From: Paralithodes platypus
Taxonomy: Eukaryota; Arthropoda; Malacostraca; Decapoda; Lithodidae
NCBI GenBank assembly: GCA_032716605.1
Contig: CM064506.1
Location: 900,031 to 964,030 of the forward strand
Reading direction: 5' to 3'
DNA: 64,000 nt
This document shows positions 12,498 to 23,524 of this stretch, piece by piece; within the stretch, counting starts at the first letter, position 1, and each line of letters begins with the position of its first letter. The notes beneath the pieces are model-generated. The model searched no databases. It saw nothing but the letters and a program-made list of their open reading frames with translations, and was not told the origin of the DNA. A program made the position numbers and the translations under genes.

Positions 12498-12616
12498 TAG
12501 CCAGCACACAAAAGGCAACACCACTAGTCCTCATCAACGACAAACCTCATCAAACGGAGACAGCTCCTAACCCGTTCGGGGAAGGACGGACAGAGAAGAA
12601 GAGAACCCAAGAATGA
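12498..12616 (+). CDS. Candidate terminal exon of an unidentified gene
   Basis: A T/TG-rich tract ends in CAG at 12497, followed by an open frame of non-repetitive composition (…STQKATPLVLINDKPHQ, later PNPFGEGRTEKKRTQE) to a TGA at 12614-12616, with AATAAA at 12650-12655, 34 nt after the stop. Low-complexity ORFs dominate this area, so a hydrophilic, non-repetitive peptide with an acceptor and a poly(A) signal stands out. No upstream exon and no family was recognised. It could be chance. Confidence 0.3.
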
Positions 12617-12784
12617 AGACAATGATAACACACACTAAATATAATGTGAAATAAAGACGCATATTATATATTAATGAGATAAATAACACAATAACAAGGG
12701 AGATACACACATAGATCGAATAAACTGCGTGTAAATGAAGAAGGGAAGGAAAAGAAAACATAGGAATGAAGGGAATGGATAATA

Positions 12785-12925
12785 TGAGAAGATCTATTTA
12801 ATACAGGAAACCTTATATCGTATCTGCCCACCAACTTTCGTGAAAATCGGTACATAACTTTTTGAGATATCTTGTATACAGACAAACAAACCGAGGCGAA
12901 AACTTAATCTCCGTCTAAATTCGTT
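12785..12925 (-). repeat. Interspersed repeat 'TTGTTTGTCTGTATACAAGA' type
   Basis: Minus strand GTTTGTTTGTCTGTATACAA then GTACCGATTTTCACGAAAG and TTGGTGGGCAGATACGAT. A related piece lies at 22.4-22.5 kb. Confidence 0.55.
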
Positions 12926-13057
12926 GGTGGAGGTATAAAGAGAAATATAGAGAAATGGGAGACAAGAGAAAAGAGAAGAAAGAAGTGAAGAATAGATGGA
13001 ACGAATATAAGAAAGTAGAAGCAAAAAACAATGAATAAAAAGAAGCTAATAAGGCGA

Positions 13058-13175
13058 TGAGAGATAGACAGATAGACAGATAGATAGATAGACAGATAGA
13101 TAGATAGACAGACAGATAGACAGACAGATAGACAGACAGATAGACAGACAGATAGACAGATAGATAGACAGATAT

Positions 13176-13268
<93 letters not shown>

Positions 13269-13319
13269 TAGATAGATATATAGATAGATAGATAGATAGA
13301 TAGATATATAGATAGAGAT

Positions 13320-13351
<32 letters not shown>

Positions 13352-13352
13352 T
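13058..13352 (+). repeat. GACA/GATA then GA microsatellite block
   Basis: Interrupted GATAGACA at the left, long GATA in the middle, GA at the right. Confidence 0.97.
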
Positions 13353-13479
13353 TCCAGAAAAAAAATCTAGTAGGCACTCAGAATAGCTATGAGTAGTGAT
13401 GTGAAGCGGTAGGCAGCTCTTAATGTAAACAAAACGCACGGACGAACGCACGCATACATACCCTGTTCCTAAATCCACG

Positions 13480-13788
<309 letters not shown>

Positions 13789-14314
13789 AGACGTCACAGG
13801 ATGTCAGTTCAAGTTGTATTAGCTAAGCGGAGTACCAAGAATTATAGAGTAATACTAGAACATACTCCATAATCGTAATGTCTATATCTGGATCTCATAC
13901 TACTTTATAGCTTTTTAGTCATTTGTACAGGTATTCTGCACGTATACTTTCAATTAATGGTGTTTGTGAATGTTCGTAGTGGGTATATACATATTTATAA
14001 TAATAATAATAATAATAATAATGATAATAATAATATTAATAATAATAATAATAATAATAATAATTATTATTATTATCAATATTAGTAGTGGTAGTAATAT
14101 ACGTTGTAGTAGTATCATTATACATATTTGTAATAGTGCTAGTCTTGAAAGGATGACGAGTTCGATTATGATGACTATAAATATTAATATTTTGTACAAT
14201 GATTCGTGTAGGTACAGACCACGTGACTGAATCTTTAGCGATTAATACGAAATACACTCTTCTATAATATGTAGTTTGCTCGAGGTAGTAACAACAAAAT
14301 ACAAAATATATATA

Positions 14315-14545
14315 AAATCCTAACTTTAGTCTATTCGCTGGAAGTAGGCGAACAATCATGACCTCTATCCTCTGTAACACAAAAGGGGCTTGAGAAAATT
14401 GGCTGTACATTTCCTCATCTATTCCTTGACTGACTCTTCCCAAATGGTAGAAATATTAGCTCGATTACTCTAGTCGTTTTTTAGTTACATAGGTTAGAGG
14501 TCATGATTTCTCGCCTATTTACAGCGAATAGACTATAGTACTTAC
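14315..14545. mobile_element. Family C inverted-repeat element, complete
   Basis: Same arms and same interior (CTCTTCCCAAATGGTAGAAA) as the copy at 20.4 kb. Confidence 0.75.
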
Positions 14546-14789
14546 TCTAGTTGTACTTACTCTAGTTGTATTGCGGGAGTGAGCATGCTCGTTATTTCCC
14601 GCCTCCTATATGTGTAGGTGTTATATGTATCGTTGGAATGGCTGTGGATGTGTGTGTAGTCTGTATTTTTAGCCAATTGGCGACATCGGAAACGAAGGCT
14701 TAGGGTGGATCTGTATGGTACCATTCTCTCTATAGACGGTACCGTCTCGCCCGAAGGCTTAGGTAGCCATCAGCTTAGGTGAACCATAT

Positions 14790-14995
14790 GATACCCATCT
14801 CGCCTTGTACCATTTTTGCCAACCCCAGATGGGACGTCACAACGTCGTCCACTTATTCCAGGTACCTATTTACAGCTAGGTGAACTGAGGCTAACACATG
14901 AAAGGAGACAAGCCCAATTTGTCTCCGCCCGGCTGGGGGATTGAACCCCCGACCCCTCGTGTGTGAGACGAGAGCGCTACCTACTAGGCTACGGG

Positions 14996-15003
<8 letters not shown>
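14790..15003 (-). mobile_element. tRNA-Val-like headed SINE
   Basis: On the minus strand the head (about 15000-14930) keeps tRNA features: A box TAGCCTAGTAGG, anticodon stem CTCGT/ACGAG around loop CTCACAC (anticodon CAC, Val), B box GGGTTCAATCCC, and GCCCG/CGGGC acceptor pairing. The body contains CACCTAGCTGTAAATAGGTA and CCTGG. A (GT)n tract abuts the 5' end. A functional tRNA gene is unlikely because the SINE body follows directly. Confidence 0.7.
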
Positions 15004-15056
<53 letters not shown>

Positions 15057-15254
15057 CAGTAGACCCGTGAGAGAGATGTGTATATAATCATGCAGCCAAG
15101 CTAATTTACATAATACTGTTATGACTACAATTCTAAATGTAACGAAGTGCCATCATAAATTTCAAAGAAACTGATTCATGGTGTCTTGTTTCAGGCAGTT
15201 TTGCCTTTTGTCTCCTTCATCCACATAAAATAAAATAAAAAATAAATATATACC

Positions 15255-15286
<32 letters not shown>

Positions 15287-15290
<4 letters not shown>

Positions 15291-15442
15291 TAACACCCCG
15301 TTCTTAACATTAATCATCCATTACAAACCCCAATGTACTTGAATACACTAATGAAAGCATATGGTCCTCCCGGGATTCGAACTCGGGATACCACACCCAG
15401 AACATAAGCATCTAAAGTTCTAAACCATTACAACACCAACAC
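15287..15442 (-). mobile_element. tRNA-derived SINE, family S1
   Basis: The minus strand has B box GAGTTCGAATCCCGGGAGG after TGGTTTAGAAC and ends GAACGGGGTGTTACTT. About 90% alike by eye to the copy at 47.8 kb. Confidence 0.7.
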
Positions 15443-15459
15443 AGTTAATAAATAAATAA

Positions 15460-15508
<49 letters not shown>

Positions 15509-15997
15509 TAAGGTACTTTTATGTAACTTGTAGCACAAACATTATCATGCTTGCTATATAATTATGAATGGAGTAGATCGTCTTACAATCACCAAAATAA
15601 TGAGATGAAACGTCTACAAATCTCCAACCTTATGAAGTGAAACAAGGAAAAACAAATAATAATAATAATAATAATAATATTAATAATAATAATAAGACTA
15701 CTGTATAATAATAAATTTACAAATAAATAAATAAATACTAAAAGACAATAGAATAGTAGATAATACGCATAATAATAAATACAATAAATAAACAACAATG
15801 AAACAAACGAATTAAATAAATAAACAGAAGCCAAAGTGGGAAAGAACGGACAGGTTCTAATAAATCAGAGAAACAGGAAATAGTCAAGCCTGTTTGCTAG
15901 TTTCCGTCAACCGTAATATCAATGTGACCCAAAATAGTCATAACACTCGAATGTAACATCAAAACAAAGTGGGCAAACAAAGACAATCAAGTACAGA

Positions 15998-16284
15998 TAA
16001 TTGACCACTTGCGAGTTTTGGTCTATAAGGAAGTTGGAGCCGTAAACATTAATATTTAGGAGAAACACAGGGTGATGGATAGAAAGTTTTCTGAATTTGA
16101 TTGTGTGTATTTATAAATGCACTACAACCGTCTTTTAGCTGGTAATGTTGTGTGTATTTATAAATGCACTACAACCGTCTTTATTAATGCACTACAACCG
16201 TCTTTTAGCTGGTAATGTTGTTATATATAAATGTCCAAAGCTCCAACTTCCTTATAGCCTGAAACTCGCAAGCGGTCAATCCAG
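15998..16284. mobile_element. Family D inverted-repeat element
   Basis: Arms of about 40 bp: ATTGACCACTTGCGAGTTTT at the left, AAACTCGCAAGCGGTCAAT at the right, both with the TATAAGGAAGTTGGAGC block or its complement. The middle contains a 'CACTACAACCGTCTTT' duplication. Confidence 0.75.
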
Positions 16285-16337
16285 GGAAGTAATCTAGTCC
16301 TTCATTCACAACAGAGCTGGCTAACGTAAGTAGAATC

Positions 16338-16655
16338 CATGAGGGGGGTAGGTTTGTTTTTCTGGACCCCCTTTCTCCTCGTGTTTAGCCCCATTGTTTT
16401 TTAGATTGTAAGACATTCGGTCCAATAGTTTGGCGATTGAAATTTGAACGCCCCATTCTTTGTCAATAATAAGACCTTTCGTGCCATTTGGGTGTCAATT
16501 TTTTTCCTGGCGAGCGAGAGCGAGCCTGTAATTTAAAAGGAATCGGCCTTCAGCCGGAACATATCTATACCGACAAATTTACAAATTCATCTTGAAAGGG
16601 GGTCACGGGGGTGTGTTTTTAAGTTTGATGGAGGTCTAAGGAGGACAAAAAACAA
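16338..16655 (+). mobile_element. Family A repeat copy
   Basis: Carries the blocks from TTTTTCTGGACCCCC to TTGATGGAGGTCTAAGGAGG; lacks clear terminal TTAA. Confidence 0.75.
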
Positions 16656-16827
16656 GTAAATGATAAAACAAATACGTAAATGAGGAAATAAATACGCCCA
16701 TCCCCCCTCAAGTGACTATGTCAAGATAATAGCCAATCATTAACAGGAAACGGATCTGATATAACTTGTTAGCTAGTGTTCGGAAAACAATGATAGTTCT
16801 ATTCCCTATCGTAACGGATGTTGTAAA

Positions 16828-17249
16828 GCAAGCGAATTATACCCCCAGCAAGCGAATTATACCCCCAGCAAGCGAATTATACCCCCAGCAAGCGAATTAT
16901 ACCCCCAGCAAGCGAATTATACCCCCAGCAAGCGAATTATACCCCCAGCAAGCGAATTATACCCCCAGCAAGCGAATTATACCCCCAGCAAGCGAATTAT
17001 ACCCCCAGCAAGCGAATTATACCCCCAGCAAGCGAATTATACCCCCAGCAAGCGAATTATACCCCCAGCAAGCAAATTATACCCCCAGCAAGCGAATTAT
17101 ACCCCCAGCAAGCAAATTATACCCCCAGCAAGCGAATTATACCCCCAGCAAGCAAATTATACCCCCAGCAAGCAAATTATACCCCCAGCAAGCGAATTAT
17201 ACCCCCAGCAAGCGAATTATACCCCCAGCAAGCGAATTATACCCCCAGC
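16828..17249 (+). repeat. 20-bp minisatellite, about 21 units
   Basis: Unit AGCAAGCGAATTATACCCCC, with a G/A variant (AGCAAGCAAATT) clustered in the second half. Because 20 is not divisible by 3, one frame reads a 20-residue repeat; this is not evidence of a protein. Confidence 0.95.
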
Positions 17250-17315
17250 TCAAAGGGGAAAGCCAAGAAAGGTCTAAATGCTTAAAGGACATTTATTAAG
17301 TCTTACATTAATGGT

Positions 17316-17466
17316 TCAGTGCGCGGAATTTCGGTGTGAGTATCCCAGGTTGGAATTCTTGGAGTACCACATGTACTCATTAGTTTCACTGGTTTCATTA
17401 ATTAGGGGTTATTTGTAAGTTAATTGGTGGGTCGGTGGTAATATGAATTAATTGTAAGGATGCTAC
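17316..17466 (+). mobile_element. tRNA-derived SINE, family S2
   Basis: Head AATGGTTCAGTGCGCGGAAT, B-box-like CAGGTTGGAATTCTTGG, body TTTGTAAGTTAATTGGTGGG. Starts shortly after the 20-bp array. Confidence 0.6.
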
Positions 17467-17649
17467 ATAATTATAATCTATCAATTATTAAGTAGTAAAC
17501 TAAGCATGCTACGTGTCCATGCTAGGGTATTTACCAGATAATGAATAGGACACGGATCGGATTAAACAAAATTGCTGGCTAGTTTCCAGGAATGCTTCAA
17601 TAATGGCAAAACAGTTGCCGGTACTAGAACAGGGATATACTCAAACCTG

Positions 17650-17996
17650 CTAAGGGGGAATGGGCCTATTTATTGGCTCATTTATATATATTTTTACTAT
17701 ATTTTTAGTTTCTTTCCTTGACCTCCATCAAGCTTAAAACAAAATCCGCCCAAGACCCTCCTTCATGATAAATTTGTAAATGTTTCGATATTTCCTCTTA
17801 AATTACAGGCTCGCTATCGCTCGCCAGGAAAAATCGACACGAAATGACACGAAAAGTCTTAATATTGACAAATAAATGGGGCGAACGGTCTTAAAATCGC
17901 CCAACTAATGTGTCGAACGCCTTATAATTTAAAAACTAGTGGTGCTAAACATGAGGGAGAAGGGGGTTGAGCAAATTAACAACCATCCCCCCTTAA
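17650..17996 (-). mobile_element. Family A repeat copy, CTAAGGGGG to CCCCCTTAA
   Basis: Both ends carry the GGGG/CCCC inverted termini; the interior has a short TATATT insertion near the left end. Confidence 0.8.
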
Positions 17997-18106
17997 CTCG
18001 TTTCCGGGATAGCCTATTGATCGTCTGTTCAGTTCACTACGGTAACGGAAGTCATTATTACGAGCGAACAAAACACCCCAGGTCAAACGGAACACAGCGA
18101 CAAACA

Positions 18107-19607
18107 TTAACTCATTCAGTACCGGGGAAGGCCTTTTCATCCTATTCTGGCAACTATTAGACGATTTTATTCAGCTTAGGAAGAACCTTTAGCAACAATA
18201 AGGCTTCAAACTATCTCCACCAATCTTAAAAACCAGCACAGATCCTTCCTGAGCTGCATAATATCGTCTAAACGCAGCTAGAATGAAATATAACACGTCG
18301 CTGGTACTCAATGAAATATAACACGTCGCTGGTACTCAATGATATATAACACGTCGCTGGTACTCAATGAAATATAACACGTCGCTGGTACTCAATGATA
18401 TATAACACGTCGCTGGTACTCAATGAAATATAACACGTCGCTGGTACTCAATGATATATAACACGTCGCTGGTACTCAATGAAATATAACACGTCGCTGG
18501 TACTCAATGAAATATAACACGTCGCTGGTACTCAATGAAATATAACACGTCGCTGGTACTCAATGATATATAACACGTCGCTGGTACTCAATGATATATA
18601 ACACGTCGCTGGTACTCAATGATATATAACACGTCGCTGGTACTCAATGAAATATAACACGTCGCTGGTACTCAATGATATATAACACGTCGCTGGTACT
18701 CAATGAAATATAACACGTCGCTGGTACTCAATGATATATAACACGTCGCTGGTACTCAATGAAATATAACACGTCGCTGGTACTCAATGATATATAACAC
18801 ATCGCTGGTACTCAATGATATATAACACGTCGCTGGTACTCAATGATATATAACACGTCGCTGGTACTCAATGATATATAACACGTCGCTGGTACTCAAT
18901 GATATATAACACATCGCTGGTACTCAATGATATATAACACATCGCTGGTACTCAATGATATATAACACGTCGCTGGTACTCAATGAAATATAACACGTCG
19001 CTGGTACTCAATGATATATAACACATCGCTGGTACTCAATGATATATAACACGTCGCTGGTACTCAATGATATATAACACGTCGCTGGTACTCAATAAAA
19101 TATAACACGTCGCTGGTACTCAATGATATATTACACGTCGCTGGTACTCAATGATATATAACACGTCGCTGGTACTCAATGATATATAACACGTCGCTGG
19201 TACTCAATGATATATAACACGTCGCTGGTACTCAATGAAATATAACACGTCGCTGGTACTCACTGATATATAACACATCGCTGGTACTCAATGATATATA
19301 ACACGTCGCTGGTACTCAATGATATATAACACGTCGCTGGTACTCAATGATATATAACACGTCGCTGGTACTCAATGATATATAACACATCGCTGGTACT
19401 CAATGAAATATAACACGTCGCTGGTACTCAATGATATATAACACGTCGCTGGTACTCAATGATATATAACACGTCGCTGGTACTCAATGAAATATAACAC
19501 GTCGCTGGTACTCAATGAAATATAACACGTTGCTGGTACTCAATGAAATATAACACGTCGCTGGTACTCAATGAAATATAACACGTCGCTGGTACTCGAT
19601 GGGTTAA
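18107..19607. mobile_element. Family B element whose right arm is expanded to a 28-bp array
   Basis: TTAACTCATTCAGTACCGG at the left edge and GCTGGTACTCGATGGGTTAA at the right are the family termini. Between the normal body (to about 18285) and the right edge lies the tandem array. Confidence 0.78.
18284..19601 (+). repeat. 28-bp minisatellite, about 47 units
   Basis: Unit: GAAATATAACACGTCGCTGG then TACTCAAT. Main variants differ at A/T in position 3 and G/A in the CGTCG block; the variants alternate irregularly. Repeat units abut, with no spacers. Confidence 0.95.
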
Positions 19608-19632
19608 TAAGAGCAGTAGTTTTGATCAGCTG

Positions 19633-20170
19633 TTAACCCCTTCTGTACCGGCGACGTCTTTTTCATTTATTCCGATTACTATTAGACGATTGTATTAAGT
19701 TTATTAGGGCCTCCAGCAATTAAGTTTATTAGGGCCTCCAGCAATTAAGTTTATTAGGGCCTCCAGCAAATAAGTTTATTAGGGCCTCCAGCAATTAAGT
19801 TTATTAGGGCCTCCAGCAATTAAGTTTATTAGGGCCTCCAGCAATTAAGTTTATTAGGGCCTCCAGCAATTAAGTTTATTAGGGCCTCCAGCAATTAAGT
19901 TTATTAGGGCCTCCAGCAATTAAGTTTATTAGGGCCTCCAGCAATTAAGTTTATTAGGGCCTCCAGCAATTAAGTTTATTAGGGCCTCCAGCAATTAAGT
20001 TTATTAGGGCCTCCAGCAATTAAGTTTATTAGGGCCTCTAGCAATTAACAGGCTTCAACTATCACACCTAACCCCTTTTACTACCACAGATCCTTCTTAA
20101 ACTGCAAACAAATCGTCTAAACATAGCTAGAATGAAGATAAAAATATGTTGCGGGTATAGAAGGGGTTAA
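19633..20170. mobile_element. Family B element whose interior is expanded to a 25-bp array
   Basis: TTAACCCCTTCTGTACCGGC at the left and GGGTATAGAAGGGGTTAA at the right. The array occupies the position where unexpanded copies have a single AATTGCTGGAGGCCCC. Confidence 0.8.
19694..20047 (+). repeat. 25-bp minisatellite, about 14 units
   Basis: Unit: TAAGTTTATTAGGGCCTCCA then GCAAT, nearly identical between units. Confidence 0.95.
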
Positions 20171-20379
20171 CCCCGTCTGTACCAGCAACGTCTTTTTAAT
20201 TTTATTCTAGGTGCATTTAGAGGATTTTGTGCAGTTTAAGAAGGATCTGTTGTAGTGAAAAGGGTTAGGTGTGATAGTTCGAAGCCTGTAATTGCTGGAG
20301 GCCCCTTTGATACTAAATAAAATCGCTTAATATTAACCAGAATTAAGTAAACAATCGTCGCCGGTACAGAAGTGCTTAA
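20167..20379. mobile_element. Family B element sharing its TTAA with its neighbour
   Basis: TTAACCCCGTCTGTACC to GCCGGTACAGAAGTGCTTAA. Its left TTAA is the right TTAA of the previous element. Confidence 0.82.
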
Positions 20380-20414
20380 TGAGAGAGAGCAAGCAATGAT
20401 GAATGCAGTTCCTA

Positions 20415-20637
20415 TTAACTATAGTCTAGTCGCTGTAAGTAGGCGAGAAATCATGACCTCTATCCTCTGTAACTCAAAAAGGGCTAGAGCAAATGGGTTG
20501 TAAATTTTCACATCTATTCCTTGGCTGACTCTTCCCAAATGGTAGACATATTAGCTCGATTACTCTAGTCGCTATTGAGTTAAAGAGGTTAGAAGTCATG
20601 ATTTCTCGCCTACTTACAGCGAATAGACTATAGTATA
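20415..20637. mobile_element. Family C inverted-repeat element, complete
   Basis: CTATAGTCTAGTCGCTGTAA to TTACAGCGAATAGACTATAG, about 45-bp inverted arms including GGCGAGAAATCATGACCTCT. TA at the edges suggests a Tc1/mariner-type MITE. Confidence 0.75.
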
Positions 20638-20695
20638 CAAACAGTTACAAAACAATACAACAAAACACCAGCTCAAATGGAAAACAAGAAATAAA

Positions 20696-20900
20696 ATGTT
20701 GTTTGTTTATCAAAGACTGCACAAATGTTGTTTGTTTAGTAAAGACTGCACACATGTTGTTTGTTTAGTAAAGACTGCACACATGTTGTTTGTTTAGTAA
20801 AGACTGCACACATGTTGTTTGTTTAGTAAAGACTGCACAAATGTTGTTTGTTTAGTAAAGACTGCACAAATGTTGTTTGTTTAGTAAAGACTGCACACAT
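20696..20900 (+). repeat. 29-bp minisatellite, 7 units
   Basis: Unit ATGTTGTTTGTTTAGTAAAG then ACTGCACAC; begins soon after a family C element. Confidence 0.93.
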
Positions 20901-20929
20901 GAGTACAGTTTATAAATGTATACTCGTGT

Positions 20930-21092
20930 AAGAAAAATATTAATTCATATTATCACCGACCCACCAATTAACTTACAAATAAACCTAATTATTGAAATCA
21001 ATGAAAGTAATGAATACATGTGGCACTCCAAGGATTCGAACCTAGGATACTCACACCGAAATTCCGTGCACTAACCATTACGCTATCCAGAC
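20930..21092 (-). mobile_element. tRNA-derived SINE, family S2
   Basis: The minus strand has AATGGTTAGTGCACGGAATT and CTAGGTTCGAATCCTTGGAG, with an intact B box, and the S2 body. Confidence 0.7.
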
Positions 21093-21261
21093 AAATAATA
21101 TAAACAATCAAACAAATTAAACATCCACACAAACGGACACTAAACGGGAAAGCAAATAAGAAAGCTCGAAATCAACAAGCGGAAAAGGATGCTTGTTCTG
21201 TACTGGCGGTAAAAAAATGAGGAGAGCTCTATTCCCTGGGATGACAGAATGCTCGGGCGAC

Positions 21262-21350
21262 CCGCTGATTGGCTGCCGCGGTCCGTGATGTCACCACCGG
21301 AACTGTGACGTATCAAGCGGATCCATGACGAAGCGGTGACGTGATTAATC
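21262..21350. promoter_or_regulatory. CRE-like sites with inverted CCAAT
   Basis: GCTGATTGGCTGCC followed by GTGATGTCACC, TGTGACGTATC, CATGACGAAG and GGTGACGTGATT: one inverted CCAAT and four degenerate CRE half-palindromes within 90 bp, in a locally CpG-rich block. Confidence 0.35.
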
Positions 21351-21724
21351 AGGACTCGGTTCTCACTCTCGCCGTTAAGCCAACTAAGAATGCATAATCT
21401 ATAGGCTTTAGTATTAGCAAATAGTTTTAAAGCAATATCTAAGTTTATCTATGAAACCCAAGTATATTTAGACACATTTAGCATCTAGATAGTCCTGCTA
21501 AATAAGGTAAAATCGGCGTTTCTGTGTGGTAAACGTGGCAACCCTCATAACGTCTGGGTACTGGAGCTTCATATCCTGATGTTTTTATGTGTCACGCTAT
21601 ATAGGCTACGTGATCTGAGCCTCGCGGGGGGTATGGGTGTAATGTGTTTGGAGTAGTAGTTGTTGTTGTTGTTGTTGTACTTGTTTGTGTGGGTTAGTTT
21701 GGGTTGTGTTACGGGTGTTTTTGT

Positions 21725-21760
<36 letters not shown>

Positions 21761-21846
21761 CGTGTGTGATGTCGTGACTTGTTCCCTGGTGCTTGGGTGA
21801 CTTGATCCCTCCCTCCCTCCCTCTCTCTCTCTCTCTCTCCCTCCCT

Positions 21847-21891
<45 letters not shown>

Positions 21892-22439
21892 CAACACTAC
21901 CACCAGCAATATCATCGAGGACATATTAAAACACAACCAACACCATCACCACAACAACAATAACAACAGCACCAACACCACAACCACCACCAACAACAAC
22001 AACACCATCATCACCAACAACACCACCACCACCACTCCCACCACCACCTCCACCAACAACAAGAACAACAACAACTAATCATCCCCCCCCCACCCCCCCA
22101 CCCCCATGATTCACCCCCAGTAACCAGAAGCAAGCCTGTCCTTTCTCCGAGCGTCACGTTAACAGTTATAATGGGGTTATTATCATTATTACACAGGAGG
22201 TCACGGCAGCAAGAGAGGAAGGAGGTGAAAGGTTAGGCTCGTAGAACAGAGTGGACAACATGATCGGGTATGAGTGACGTAGAGACTGATTAACACAAAA
22301 ATATATAAATACACAATATATAAATAACAATCAGAGGGGTACACTGGCTTTGTCACCAAATATACTTAAATGTACAACAATGACAGCAGTGTGGCATAAA
22401 TTAAGAAGCTAATTATGTACGGATCGTCTCCTAAATTGA

Positions 22440-22530
22440 AAAAAAAAATCTTCCTTGGCGCATATCCTATCTGCCCACCAAAATTCGTATGAGGTATCTT
22501 GTTTAGAGACAAACAAACTTGTGTATGAAT
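22440..22530 (-). repeat. Interspersed repeat related to 12785-12925
   Basis: Shares TATCTGCCCACCAAAATTCG, GAGGTATCTTGT and AGACAAACAAAC with the first copy. Confidence 0.5.
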
Positions 22531-22540
22531 TGAAATACAT

Positions 22541-22600
22541 TCTATCTATCTATCTATCTATCTATTGCCCGACACCGTGATCCCTGAAGGGGGGCCCAAA
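22541..22600 (-). mobile_element. RTE-like LINE, last ~35 bp plus tail, inverted
   Basis: The reverse complement reads CAGGGATCACGGTGTCGGGC then AATAGATAGATAG…, matching the 3' terminus of the element ending at about 26003. It is an extremely 5'-truncated copy of the same family. Confidence 0.6.
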
Positions 22601-22647
22601 TACATTCTCCAACTAATATATATAGGAAAAGGTTAAGTATCCATTAT

Positions 22648-22735
22648 CACGCCGTGGTGTAGTGGATTAAATGGACACTCGTCCTGACTGTCGATGGTTC
22701 GAGTGTGGCTGGGTGTATAAAACATTTAGTAGCTC
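22648..22735 (+). mobile_element. tRNA-like sequence, probably SINE head
   Basis: CGTGGTGTAGTGGATTAAAT resembles an A box and GATGGTTCGAGTGTGG a B box. The acceptor arms do not pair convincingly. Confidence 0.45.
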
Positions 22736-22902
22736 ACGTGTATCTATAAGATTATATACAGTATATATATATATATATATATATATAAAACTGTATATAC
22801 AGTATATACAGTATATATACAATATATAATATATATATATGTAAATAAAACATATACAATTATAGATAGAGATATATATAGATAGATAATTTATATACAC
22901 TG

Positions 22903-22945
<43 letters not shown>

Positions 22946-23028
22946 TAAAAGTAATAGTATAGGGGATGATGATTATGGAGGATGTTCAAAAGGGTGAGTT
23001 ATGGTGACAGCACTTATGAATGGTGATG

Positions 23029-23128
<100 letters not shown>

Positions 23129-23299
23129 GGAGTTATTAAAAATTAAAATGTAAAACTTGCAAACTAAACAAACCAAAATTGGGACAAGGACAATATAAAG
23201 TCAAATTATATTATCAAAATCGCTATGTGGAAACAACGCTTACTAAAATGTAATCTATGAAATAAGAGAACAAATAAAATAACTAAATAAATAATATTT

Positions 23300-23470
23300 T
23301 AAAAGGCTTGCGAACAATACCAGGGGAGACGCCGATTTCTTCATAGTTACAGGCTCGCTATCGATCGCCCAGATAGAAAACAGCAACACCTGGGAATTAG
23401 CGTCTTATTATCGCCAAATTAATGGGGCGAATCGTCTTAAACTCTCCAAACTAATACAACGAAACAGGGA
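23300..23470 (-). mobile_element. Family A repeat, partial
   Basis: Contains TACAGGCTCGCTATCGATCG and AATTAATGGGGCGAAT; its truncated end lies just before the RTE-like LINE. Confidence 0.6.
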
Positions 23471-23524
23471 AGGTCCAAAAATTATCTCTCTCGGATCAGA
23501 TAAGGTTAATATCAGGAGAGTAAA

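Noticed and set aside
16766..17299. 177-codon ORF with a 20-residue repeat
   Set aside because: It only reads through a 20-bp minisatellite; the 20-bp unit read over three turns gives the protein repeat automatically.
18284..19601. CRISPR-like array of 28-bp repeats
   Set aside because: Units abut with no spacers, the DNA is eukaryotic, and the flanks are a transposable element.
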